A stretch of DNA of 64,000 bases from contig NZ_JANIAA010000004.1 of the NCBI RefSeq assembly GCF_024505145.1, positions 62,001-126,000 on the forward strand, given 5' to 3'. Positions 8,498 to 15,958 of this stretch are shown here, in pieces. The notes below the pieces were generated by a model. That model ran no database searches. It worked only from the letters and a program-made list of their open reading frames with translations, and was not told the DNA's origin. Both the position numbers and the translations under genes were made by a program. Position 1 is the stretch's first letter. Each line of letters starts with the position of its first letter. The DNA is from Streptomyces rugosispiralis (GTDB lineage: Bacteria; Actinomycetota; Actinomycetes; Streptomycetales; Streptomycetaceae).

Positions 8498-9856
8498 TCA
8501 CGCTGCCTGTCTTCCGCCCGCCTCGCCAACGGCCGCCAGCCGGACCTCGATCCGGCGGCGCACCCGCCCCGCGAGCCGGGCCAGCCCGGCGGAGGTGGCG
8601 GGCCGGGGCGGGGCCGGGTGGCGGATCCGCCGGGCATGCGGCGGCAGTCCCGCGAGATCGGTGTCGAACCGCCGCCGGGCGCGGTCGAGGGTGTCGGGGG
8701 CTCCGGTCCGCACGCCCTCCCGCATCACGGTCTCCAGCAGGGGCGCGCCGCCGTGGGGCGGCAGTTCGTCGCACTCGCCGATCACATCGGCGTAGCCGGG
8801 GCGCCGCCACACCTGTTTGCCGCCCGGGGCCGTGGCCTTGGCCGAGGACAGTTTCATCACCGGCCGCCCGTCGTAGGCGACCAGCTTGTACGCGGTGTCG
8901 AGGGAGGCGGCGTCGGCTGACACGCCCATCCGGGTACCCACGGCGTAGACGTCGATCGGCGCGCCCGAGTGGATCAGCTCCTCGATGGCGTACTCGTCGA
9001 GCCCGCCGCTGGCCACGATCCGCACCTCCGGCAGCCCCGCCGCGTCGAGGATCTCCCGGGCCCGCACCGCCTCTTCGCCCAGGTCGCCGCTGTCCAGCCG
9101 GATCGCGCCGCGGGGCCCGGATTCCAGCTCGCGCAGCACCCGCGCCGCCGCGGCCACACCGGTCGCCGTGTCGTAGGTGTCCACCAGGAAGGTGACCGGG
9201 CCGGGATGGGCACGGGCGAACGCGCGGAACGCGGTCTCCTCGTCCGGGAACGCCTCGATGTACGCGTGCGCCATCGTCCCGGTGGCCTCGATCCCGTAGG
9301 CCGCGGCCGCCGCCACATTGCTGGTCGCCGTGAACCCGGTCATCGCGCTCAGCCGCGCCGACTGCAGCCCGGACCAGGGGCCGTGGGTGCGGCGCAGCGA
9401 GAAGTCCACCACCGGGCGCCCCTCCGCTGCGACCACACACCGGGCCGCCTTGGAGGCGATGGTGGTCTGGTGGCTCAGCTGCCCCAGCAGATACGTCTCG
9501 ACCAGCTGGGCCTGCGGCAGCGGCGCGGTCAGCTCCAGCAGCGGCTCCCCGGCGAGGACGATCCGTCCCTCGGGCACCGCCCGCACCTCGCCGTCGAAGC
9601 CGAGCCCCAGCAGCGGCTCGACGTCCTCGTACGGACGGTCCATGGCCGCAGCGTACGCCGTCACGTCCTCGGGCCCCACACGGAAGCCGGACAGGAAGTC
9701 CAGCGCCGGCTCCAGGCCCGCGGCGACCAGGAAGCCCCGCTCGGGCGGCAGCCGGCGGACGTAGAGGTCGAAGATGGCCGGGGCGGTCATGCCCTCGCGC
9801 ACATAGGACAGGGCCATCGTCACCTCGTAGAGGTCGGTGGTCATCGCCTCCGACAT
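8498..9856 (-). CDS. pncB: nicotinate phosphoribosyltransferase
   Basis: Makes nicotinate mononucleotide from nicotinate and PRPP, the entry step of NAD salvage. The 452-aa sequence has the family's N-terminal TTDLYEVTMALSYVREGM, the VDFSLRRTHG segment, SNVAAAAAYGIEATGTMAHA and the barrel motif RLDSGDLGEEA (~250). ATG 9856 follows GGAGGCGGGAGTGAC. The gene lies between a universal stress protein (24 bp) and the CBS gene (14 bp), so it is probably co-transcribed. M. tuberculosis pncB2 (Rv0573c) is also a DosR-regulon member, so NAD salvage in a dormancy island is a conserved association. The Pro/Arg-rich C-terminal ~60 residues look poorly conserved. Confidence 0.92.
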   Translation of the reverse strand: MSEAMTTDLYEVTMALSYVREGMTAPAIFDLYVRRLPPERGFLVAAGLEPALDFLSGFRVGPEDVTAYAAAMDRPYEDVEPLLGLGFDGEVRAVPEGRIVLAGEPLLELTAPLPQAQLVETYLLGQLSHQTTIASKAARCVVAAEGRPVVDFSLRRTHGPWSGLQSARLSAMTGFTATSNVAAAAAYGIEATGTMAHAYIEAFPDEETAFRAFARAHPGPVTFLVDTYDTATGVAAAARVLRELESGPRGAIRLDSGDLGEEAVRAREILDAAGLPEVRIVASGGLDEYAIEELIHSGAPIDVYAVGTRMGVSADAASLDTAYKLVAYDGRPVMKLSSAKATAPGGKQVWRRPGYADVIGECDELPPHGGAPLLETVMREGVRTGAPDTLDRARRRFDTDLAGLPPHARRIRHPAPPRPATSAGLARLAGRVRRRIEVRLAAVGEAGGRQAA

Positions 9857-9880
9857 GTCACTCCCGCCTCCCTCCGGACA

Positions 9881-10750
9881 TCAGCCGCGCGGAACGACCG
9901 CCACCGGGCACGGCGCGTGGTGCACCGCCGCGTGGATCACCGAGCCGAGGTGGGGGACGGGGCCCGGCTCCGTCTTGTCGCGGCCCAGCACGAGCAGCCC
10001 CGAGCCCGGTGCGGTGTGCATCACGCCGAGCGCCGGGCGCTCCGCGGTGAACGCCTCCGCCACCGGTACCCCGGGGTACCGCTCCCGCCAGGGGCGCAGC
10101 GCCGCGTCCAGCGCGCCCTCCGCCCCCGGCTCCTCCGCGGCCCCCGCTGTCTCCACGGCCCTCGCCGCCTCCTCGGTCCCCGCTGTCTCCTCGGCCCCCG
10201 GCCCGTGCGCGCCCGCGTGTACGGCGCGCAGGACACCGCCGCGCCGGGCGGCGGCGTCGAAGGCGAACCGCAGCGCCTCCTCGTTCGGCTGCCGCAGGGA
10301 CACCCCCACGGTCACATCCGCGGTCAGCGGCCTGTCGTCGGCGTGCACCATGATCACCGGGTGTTCCCCGTGCGCCAGGACCTGGCGGCCGGTCGATCCG
10401 AGCAGAAAGCCGCCGGGGGTGCCGCGGCCGCGCGAGCCCAGCACCAGCATCTCGGCGTCCCGCGCCGCGTCCAGCAGGGCGGGCACGGTCTCGCGCGGCA
10501 CCAGCTCGGCCGTGACCCGCAGCCCCGGGTGGGTATCGCGCAACTCGCCCACCAGGTCGGACAGCAGCCGCTGGGACCAGTAGCTCCGGTCGTCCTCGTG
10601 GGGGAGGGCCGGGGCCGGGGGCGACGGCGGGGGCCAGGCGTGGATCAGGCGCAGCCGCAAATCGCGCAGCAGCGCCTCGCGCGCCGCCCAGTGCGCGGCC
10701 GGCGGGCTCTCGGCGAAACCGTCGATCCCGACGGTGATGGGTGCTCCCAT
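9881..10750 (-). CDS. tandem universal stress protein
   Basis: A 289-aa protein of two UspA domains. Domain 1 (~1-140) begins ITVGIDGFAESPPAAHWA and has the ATP-binding signature GSRGRGTPGGFLLGSTG. Domain 2 (~145-285) ends PHLGSVIHAAVHHAPCPVAVVP but has GRDKTEPG where the G-2x-G-9x-G(S/T) loop is expected, so it may not bind nucleotide. An Ala/Glu/Thr-rich linker (~190-225) contains short imperfect repeats. GGGGAGG is 3 nt from ATG 10756 and 9 nt from ATG 10750; the latter spacing is better. It lies 24 bp upstream of the NAPRTase gene and 18 bp downstream of the dehydrogenase gene, in one transcript direction. Confidence 0.9.
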   Translation of the reverse strand: MGAPITVGIDGFAESPPAAHWAAREALLRDLRLRLIHAWPPPSPPAPALPHEDDRSYWSQRLLSDLVGELRDTHPGLRVTAELVPRETVPALLDAARDAEMLVLGSRGRGTPGGFLLGSTGRQVLAHGEHPVIMVHADDRPLTADVTVGVSLRQPNEEALRFAFDAAARRGGVLRAVHAGAHGPGAEETAGTEEAARAVETAGAAEEPGAEGALDAALRPWRERYPGVPVAEAFTAERPALGVMHTAPGSGLLVLGRDKTEPGPVPHLGSVIHAAVHHAPCPVAVVPRG

Positions 10751-10768
10751 GCGCATCGGCCTCCCCGC

Positions 10769-11836
10769 TCAGGTGTCCCGGGCCACCAGCGGACGGGCGG
10801 CCTCGCCGAGCGCGATCTTGATCGCGCCGGTTTCGGCGGCGTGGGCGAAGACGTCGTAGGCCTCCTCCATCTGGTCCAGCTCGAACAGATGGGTGATCAG
10901 CGTGGACGTGGGCAGCCGCCCGGCGCACAGCAGGGAGAGCAGGATGGGGGTGGAGTAGGTGTCGACCAGCCCGGTGGTGATCGTCACGTTCTTGATCCAC
11001 AGCTCCTCGAGATGCAGCGTCGCGGGCCGGGCGTGCACACCGACGTTGGCGATCCGGCCGCCCGGCCGCACCATCCGGGTGCAGGTCTCGAAGGACCGCG
11101 GGCTCCCCACGGCCTCGATCACCACATCGGCGCCGAGCCCCTCGGTGAGATCGTCGACCAGCCGCTCCGGGTCCTCGGCGGAGTCCGCCACCGCGTCGGC
11201 GCCGACCCGCTTGGCGGCGTCCAGCCGGGCCGTGTCCGGATCGACGGCGATGATCCGGCCGGGGGAGAAGAACTGCGCCGTGGCGATCGAGGCCAGCCCG
11301 ACGGGCCCGGCGCCCACCACGGCGACCGTATCGCCCGGCCCCACCCGGCCGTTGAGGACGCCCACCTCGTACGCGGTGGGGAAGACATCCGCCAGCAGCA
11401 CGGCGTCATGGCCCTCGGCCGACCCCGTCAGCGGATGGGTGGACAGATCGGCGAACGGTACCCGCACATACTCGGCCTGGGTGCCGTCGACCGTACGGCC
11501 CAGGATCCAGCCCCCGCCGTCACGGCACTGCCCGTAGCCGCGCTCCCGGCAGAAGCGGCAGTGGCCGCAGGCCGAGATGCAGGAGATCAGCACCCGGTCG
11601 CCGGGTCGGATCCCGCGGACGTCGGCACCGGTCTCGACGACCTCGCCGACCCCCTCGTGGCCGAGCACCCGGCCGGGGTCGACGCCCGGTACCTCGCCGC
11701 GGAGGATGTGCAGATCGGTGCCGCAGATGGTCGTGGTGTCGATCCGTACGATCGCGTCGGTGGCGGCCTCGAGTTCGGGGTCGGGCACCTCCTGCCAGGA
11801 GGACCGCTCCGGCCCGTGGAAGACGAGTGCTTTCAT
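10769..11836 (-). CDS. zinc-dependent alcohol dehydrogenase
   Basis: A 355-aa medium-chain dehydrogenase/reductase. Catalytic zinc ligands lie in TTICGTDLHILRGEV and the GHEG motif, the structural-zinc cysteines in CGHCRFCRERGYGQC, and the Rossmann loop in AVVGAGPVGLAS (~residue 170). ATG 11836 is preceded by GAGAGGGAAACGGCC. It probably reoxidises NADH by reducing aldehydes to alcohols, which would suit low-oxygen metabolism, but the substrate is not evident. It lies within the minus-strand operon between two universal stress protein genes, 85 bp after the upstream one. Confidence 0.88.
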   Translation of the reverse strand: MKALVFHGPERSSWQEVPDPELEAATDAIVRIDTTTICGTDLHILRGEVPGVDPGRVLGHEGVGEVVETGADVRGIRPGDRVLISCISACGHCRFCRERGYGQCRDGGGWILGRTVDGTQAEYVRVPFADLSTHPLTGSAEGHDAVLLADVFPTAYEVGVLNGRVGPGDTVAVVGAGPVGLASIATAQFFSPGRIIAVDPDTARLDAAKRVGADAVADSAEDPERLVDDLTEGLGADVVIEAVGSPRSFETCTRMVRPGGRIANVGVHARPATLHLEELWIKNVTITTGLVDTYSTPILLSLLCAGRLPTSTLITHLFELDQMEEAYDVFAHAAETGAIKIALGEAARPLVARDT

Positions 11837-11921
11837 GGCCGTTTCCCTCTCCTCCGGTTTCCTCCGACTGCCTCGGGTTGCCGTCGGCTTGCGCCGCCTC
11901 GTCACGCGGCGGGGCGGGGGC

Positions 11922-12776
11922 TCATCGCTGGGGCACGACCGCGACCGGGCAGCCGGCGTGGTGCGCCACGGCCTGGGTGACCGGCCCCAGCCGGGGGCCC
12001 AACCCCACCCGGCGCGGACCGCGGCCCACGACCATCAGTGCCGTCCCCGCCGCCGCGGCCACCAGCCGCCGGGCCGGGCTGTCCGACGCGACCTCCTCGA
12101 AGACCCGCACCTCGGGGAACTTGTCCCGCCACGGCGCCAGCACCTCGCCCAGCGCGTGCTCCGCCTCCTTGCGCGCGTCGCTCAGCCCCACGTCCACCAC
12201 CCAGGGGGCGTCGCCCCGGATGGCGGGGACCCGGTCGGCGTAGACGGCCCGCAGCACACCGTCGCGCCGGGCCGCGGCGTCGAAGGCGAACTCCAGGATG
12301 CCGTCGCACGGCTCGCGCGGCTCCACTCCGGCCACCACATCGCCGTGCCGCTCCTCGTGCCCGTGCGCCCGCATGAGGACCACGGGGGTCATGGAGCGCG
12401 CGGCGAGCTCCAGGCCGACCGAGCCGAGGAAGAACCCCGCGACCGTGCCGATCGAGCGGGACCCCACCACCAGCAGCTGGGCCCGTTCCGCCTCGGCCAG
12501 CAGGACGGGCGCGGGCTGGCCGGAGATCTGGGCGGTGAGGATCGTCGTCTCCGGGTGGTCGGCGTCCAGCTCGGCACGCGCCGCGCGCAGGGCGCGCTCG
12601 GACCAGTACTGCCAGGCGGCCTCCCGGCCCGGTGTCAGATCCTTCTGCTCGGGCCCCGGCCACGCGTTCACCAGCCGCAGCGGCGCCCCGCGCGAACGGG
12701 CCTCATGGGCCGCCCAGCCGGCGGCGGCCAGACTCTCGTCGGAACCGTCGAGTCCGACGGTGACGGGGCGCGCCAT
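11922..12776 (-). CDS. tandem universal stress protein
   Basis: A 284-aa double UspA protein. Domain 1 starts VTVGLDGSDESLAAAGWA and carries GSRSIGTVAGFFLGSVG. Domain 2 starts near residue 150, with a C-terminal GRGPRRVGLGPRLGPVTQ-type loop and AVAHHAGCPVAVVPQR at the end. ATG 12776 has a strong AAGGAGG 6 nt upstream. It is probably the first gene of the operon running to 7818. A putative OsdR palindrome lies ~195 bp upstream at 12970. Which nucleotide it binds, and what it protects, cannot be read from sequence. Confidence 0.9.
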   Translation of the reverse strand: MARPVTVGLDGSDESLAAAGWAAHEARSRGAPLRLVNAWPGPEQKDLTPGREAAWQYWSERALRAARAELDADHPETTILTAQISGQPAPVLLAEAERAQLLVVGSRSIGTVAGFFLGSVGLELAARSMTPVVLMRAHGHEERHGDVVAGVEPREPCDGILEFAFDAAARRDGVLRAVYADRVPAIRGDAPWVVDVGLSDARKEAEHALGEVLAPWRDKFPEVRVFEEVASDSPARRLVAAAAGTALMVVGRGPRRVGLGPRLGPVTQAVAHHAGCPVAVVPQR

Positions 12777-12969
12777 CGCTGCCTCCTTCCCGGCAGGCCA
12801 CTCGGCGGCAATGCCCAGTGCCGCGCGTGCCCGAGGCGCGGCGCCGGGGGCGCCCACTTCTCGCGGGCCCTGATTGCGCGGTGCGCGGTAGTGGGACGTC
12901 CGCTTCTCCGCGTCTGCTGGTTGCCCCCGGTGCCACTTCCAGCGGACCATGACCGGGCCCCCGCCGACA

Positions 12970-12984
12970 GGGCCGACCGGTCCC
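12970..12984. promoter_or_regulatory. putative OsdR/DevR-type operator
   Basis: GGGCCGACCGGTCCC, matching the half-site pattern of the other island palindromes, ~195 bp upstream of the USP start at 12776. It is the weakest by distance. The 443-bp gene-free stretch 12777-13219 otherwise contains only the repeat at 13023-13174 and GC-rich sequence I cannot assign. Confidence 0.4.
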
Positions 12985-13022
12985 GGGGAGGTCCCGGGGG
13001 ACCAGGTCTTACGGCCCTTTCC

Positions 13023-13174
13023 GCCGACCCGCGGTCCGAAGGGGCTCCGGCCACCGGGCACGGAGGCCGGAGCCGTCCCGCCCGCACCGGCCGACGGCGA
13101 GGCCCCCGCCTCCCGTCCCCCTGCTCGACGGCGCTGACGGCGCCGACGGCGCCGAAGACGCGAAACGAAACCCG
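13023..13174. repeat. intergenic repeat, copy 2 of 2
   Basis: Diverged copy of 7619-7772: it begins GCCGACCCGCGGTCCG, contains GGCTCCGGCCACCGGGCACG and ends ACGCGAAACGAAACCCGC. It lies 46 bp downstream of the USP gene ending at 13220, as copy 1 lies downstream of the CBS gene. Confidence 0.62.
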
Positions 13175-13219
13175 CGCTCGACAGCCGATCGGTGCGCGGG
13201 ACGTCCATGCCACTGGCGC

Positions 13220-14125
13220 CTACTCGACCGGCACCAGCGCCACCGGGCAGTGCGCATGGTGCAGTGCCGCATGGGTGACGGGACCGAGCTGCATGCCGAG
13301 CCGGGGCGTCCGCCGGTGGACGGCCAGCACCAGGACGTCCGCCGCCCGGGACGCCTCCACCAGGGCCTGTGCGGGGCCGCTGTGGGTGGTGTGCTCCCGC
13401 ACCCGGATGTGCCCGAACTCCTCGCGCAGCCCGGCCACCATCCCGTGCGCCACCGTCTGCTCCCGTTCGGCGCGCAGCGCCACCACCTCCCGTACGGGCA
13501 GGGCGTGATCGCCCGCGAAGACCCGCGGCTTCGGCCAGGCGTAGAGCACCCGCAGCCGGGCCCGGCGCCGGGCGGCCTCCTCGAAGGCGAAACGGGCCGC
13601 CGCCGCGTCCGCGCCGCTCTCCACCCCGACCAGCACCTTGCCGTGGCCCTCGGGCCCGTACGCCCTCGTGGAACCGCCGCGCACCACCAGCAGCGGGCGC
13701 CGGGTGTGGGCGGCCAGCCGCAGCCCGACCGAGCCGAGCAGCAGCCCGGTGAACCCGCCGAGCCCCCGGGTGCCGATGACGATCAGCGAGGCGTCCTCGC
13801 CGATCCGCAGCAGCTCGGGCACCGCGTCCTGGGCCGTCAGGGTGGGCACGATGCGCAGGTGCGGATCCTGCTCCTGGGCCCGCGACATGGCCAGCCGCAG
13901 CACGGTCCTGGCGATCTCGACCGCGGGCCGCCGCGGTTCGCTGTCCGGGTCGAAGGCGAGCGGGTCGGTCCGGGCCCACGGCCAGGCGTGCACGATCTCC
14001 AGCGTGGCGTCACGGCGCCGCGCCTCGGCGACCGCCCGGTCCAGCGCGGCCCAGGCGCTGTCGGAGCCGTCCAGGCCCACCACCACCCGGCCGTCCCGCA
14101 TTGGCTTGCCCGCCGGGCGGGTCAT
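13220..14125 (-). CDS. tandem universal stress protein
   Basis: A 301-aa double UspA protein. Domain 1 reads VVVGLDGSDSAWAALDRA, with GTRGLGGFTGLLLGSVG as the nucleotide loop. Domain 2 begins KVLVGVESGADAAAARFA and ends with GMQLGPVTHAALHHAHCPVA. Its ATG (14125) overlaps the stop of the CBS gene at 14122 in an ATGA arrangement, so the two are translationally coupled. The pair probably reads from the promoter region with three palindromes at 14798-14860. The C-terminal LGxVTHAALHHAxCPVA block is shared with the other three USPs here, suggesting local duplication. Confidence 0.9.
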   Translation of the reverse strand: MTRPAGKPMRDGRVVVGLDGSDSAWAALDRAVAEARRRDATLEIVHAWPWARTDPLAFDPDSEPRRPAVEIARTVLRLAMSRAQEQDPHLRIVPTLTAQDAVPELLRIGEDASLIVIGTRGLGGFTGLLLGSVGLRLAAHTRRPLLVVRGGSTRAYGPEGHGKVLVGVESGADAAAARFAFEEAARRRARLRVLYAWPKPRVFAGDHALPVREVVALRAEREQTVAHGMVAGLREEFGHIRVREHTTHSGPAQALVEASRAADVLVLAVHRRTPRLGMQLGPVTHAALHHAHCPVALVPVE

Positions 14126-14724
14126 CGCCGCGCACCTCCCCGGCCCGCGGAGTCGTCGACCCGGTAGCTGAGCCGGTCGACCACGGCCACCACGCCGTCC
14201 ACCTGCCCGGCCATCCGGACCGCGATGGGGATCTCGCTGTGCCGGTCCAGCCGGCCCTCCAGCCGTACGACCCCGTCGGTCACGGTGACCGCGACGGACT
14301 GCGGGCCGAGCCACAGCGACCGGACCAGCACCTCGTCGATCACCTCCGCGCGGATCTCGTCATCCGGGCGGAGGAAGACCCGCAGCAGGTCCCGGCGGGT
14401 GACGATGCCGATCAACCGGTCCTCCTCGTCGACGACGGGCAGCCGTTCGACGCGATGGCGGTCCATCGCGCGGGCCGCGTCCACGATGCTGTCCTGGGGT
14501 CGCACGGTGACCGCGGGGCGCGACATCAGCTCACCGGCCGTCGGGGCGGGTTCGCTGAGATCGGTCCCGGTGATCATGCCGATCACCTTGTCGTCCGCGT
14601 CCACCACGGGCAGCCCGTTGAAGCGGTGCCGGGAGAGCAGCGCACCGACCTCGTCGAACGACGTCCTGGAGCTCACCCGGACGACGTCGTCGGTCATCAC
14701 ATTGCCGATCTTGCGGTGCTTCAT
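14122..14724 (-). CDS. CBS-pair plus BON domain protein
   Basis: A 200-aa protein with two CBS motifs (GNVMTDDVVRVSSRTSF; GELMSRPAVTVRPQDS) and a C-terminal BON-like segment (~135-190, VAVTVTDGVVRLEGRL). Same architecture as the protein at 7818, with shared LPVVDEEDRL and LLRVFLRPDD blocks, so a paralogue. ATG 14724 is preceded by GGGGAGGCACGG. It leads a two-gene operon with the USP at 13220. The divergent USP gene at 14928 shares the intergenic region, which holds three putative OsdR sites. A nucleotide-sensing role is inferred from the CBS pair only. Confidence 0.87.
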   Translation of the reverse strand: MKHRKIGNVMTDDVVRVSSRTSFDEVGALLSRHRFNGLPVVDADDKVIGMITGTDLSEPAPTAGELMSRPAVTVRPQDSIVDAARAMDRHRVERLPVVDEEDRLIGIVTRRDLLRVFLRPDDEIRAEVIDEVLVRSLWLGPQSVAVTVTDGVVRLEGRLDRHSEIPIAVRMAGQVDGVVAVVDRLSYRVDDSAGRGGARR

Positions 14725-14797
14725 CCGTGCCTCCCCGGTCCGCTCCCAGCGTGGGACGGCGCTCCGGCCCCCTTCTTGGGCTGCCCGGGGTCCGCTC

Positions 14798-14860
14798 GGG
14801 ACCGTTCGGCCCGCACGGGCGCCCTGGGCCGAACGACCCCGGGCGGGGCCGAATCGCCCC
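14798..14860. promoter_or_regulatory. cluster of three putative OsdR/DevR-type operators
   Basis: Three related sites between divergent genes: GGGACCGTTCGGCCC (14798-14812), GGGCCGAACGACCC (14826-14839) and GGGCCGAATCGCCCC (14846-14860). Start-to-start spacings are 28 and 20 bp, the latter close to two helical turns. The cluster sits 74-136 bp upstream of the CBS start and 68-130 bp upstream of the USP start. Confidence 0.58.
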
Positions 14861-14927
14861 TCGCGCGGGATCCCGTACGGGCGCGAGGGTGAAGGCGTCG
14901 GAACGGGGCGGCGGAGGCGTGCGGAAG

Positions 14928-15827
14928 GTGGTGGAAACGGTGGAGCTCCCCCTCGTGGTGGGCGTCGACGGCTCGCACCACAGCCTCCAGGCGGTGGACT
15001 GGGCGGTGGACGCGGCGGCCCGGAACGCGGTGCCGCTGCGGCTGGTCCACGCCTCGCTGTGGGAGCGGTACGAGGGCATCGCCCCCGCCGCCGACCCCGA
15101 GCGGCCCTGGGAGCAGATCAGGGGCGAGGAGATCGCCGCGTCCGCCGCGGAGCGCGCCCGCCGCCGCGGCCCCGATGTGAAGGTCGCCGCCGAGGTCCTG
15201 CCGGAGGACCCGGTGGACGCGCTGCTGCGCGCCGGGTGGGAGGCCTCGGGCGTGATCGTCGGCTCCCGCGGCCGCGGTGAACTCGCCGGGCTGCTGCTCG
15301 GCTCGGTCAGCCTCGCCGTCGCCGCCCGCGCCATCTGCCCGGTGACCGTCGTACGCGGCGGCGAGCCCAACCGGGGCGGCGCCTTCGGCCGGATCGTGCT
15401 CGGCGTGGACGAGCCCGGCGAGGCGGACGGTCCCTCGGCCGCGGTCCGGTTCGCCTTCCACGAGGCCGAGGCGGGCGGCCGCACACTGCGGGCCGTACGG
15501 GCCTGGCGGGCGCCCGCCGGTGAGGTGACGGATGATCTGCTGCTGGAGGGGGACCCGGTGCGTGCCCACTGGGCACGGGCGGAGCGGACGCTGGAGGACG
15601 CCCTGCGGATCCCCCGACGGGACCACCCCGAGGTCACCGTGGACCGCGCGACGGTCGAGGGCGCGGCGCGCAAGGCGCTCCTCCACGCGGCCGCCACCGC
15701 CGATCTGCTGGTCCTCGGCGCCCGCCGCCGCCATGGTCATATCGCCGGGTTGCAGCTCGGCCGCATCGCCCACGCGGCCCTGCACCACGCGCCCTGCCCG
15801 GTGGCGATCGTGCCGGAGCGGGACTGA
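14928..15827 (+). CDS. tandem universal stress protein
   Basis: Double UspA protein of ~299 aa. Domain 1 is LVVGVDGSHHSLQAVDWA with loop GSRGRGELAGLLLGSVS; domain 2 is RIVLGVDEPGEADGPSAA, ending LGRIAHAALHHAPCPVAIVP. The start is uncertain: several in-frame GTGs lie at 14889, 14919, 14928, 14931 and 14940. I chose 14928 because GGAGG (14913-14917) is then 10 nt away. It diverges from the CBS/USP pair and precedes the phosphoketolase gene by 131 bp, so the two may be co-expressed. Fourth USP of the island. Confidence 0.85.
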   Translation: MVETVELPLVVGVDGSHHSLQAVDWAVDAAARNAVPLRLVHASLWERYEGIAPAADPERPWEQIRGEEIAASAAERARRRGPDVKVAAEVLPEDPVDALLRAGWEASGVIVGSRGRGELAGLLLGSVSLAVAARAICPVTVVRGGEPNRGGAFGRIVLGVDEPGEADGPSAAVRFAFHEAEAGGRTLRAVRAWRAPAGEVTDDLLLEGDPVRAHWARAERTLEDALRIPRRDHPEVTVDRATVEGAARKALLHAAATADLLVLGARRRHGHIAGLQLGRIAHAALHHAPCPVAIVPERD

Positions 15828-15838
15828 CCGGACGACGG

Positions 15839-15912
15839 CACAACCGGCGGGTACACGACCGTCAGGCGACACGACCGACGGGTACACGACCGGCGGGTAC
15901 ACAACTGGACAC
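15839..15912. repeat. 15-bp tandem repeat in phosphoketolase leader
   Basis: Five units of consensus CACGACCGGCGGGTA: 15839-15853, 15854-15869 (16 bp, divergent), 15870-15884, 15885-15899, and a partial unit at 15900-15912. The array ends 46 bp before the phosphoketolase start. It could hold repeated protein-binding sites or be a replication-slippage product. Confidence 0.7.
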
Positions 15913-15958
15913 CACGAGACGGGCACGTCAACGGAGACCATGAGGGAGAGAGAGGTCC

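Noticed and set aside
8969..11980. Plus-strand open frame of ~1,000 codons over NAPRTase, USP and ADH genes
   Set aside because: Three well-supported minus-strand genes lie beneath it; no family motif and GC-skewed composition.
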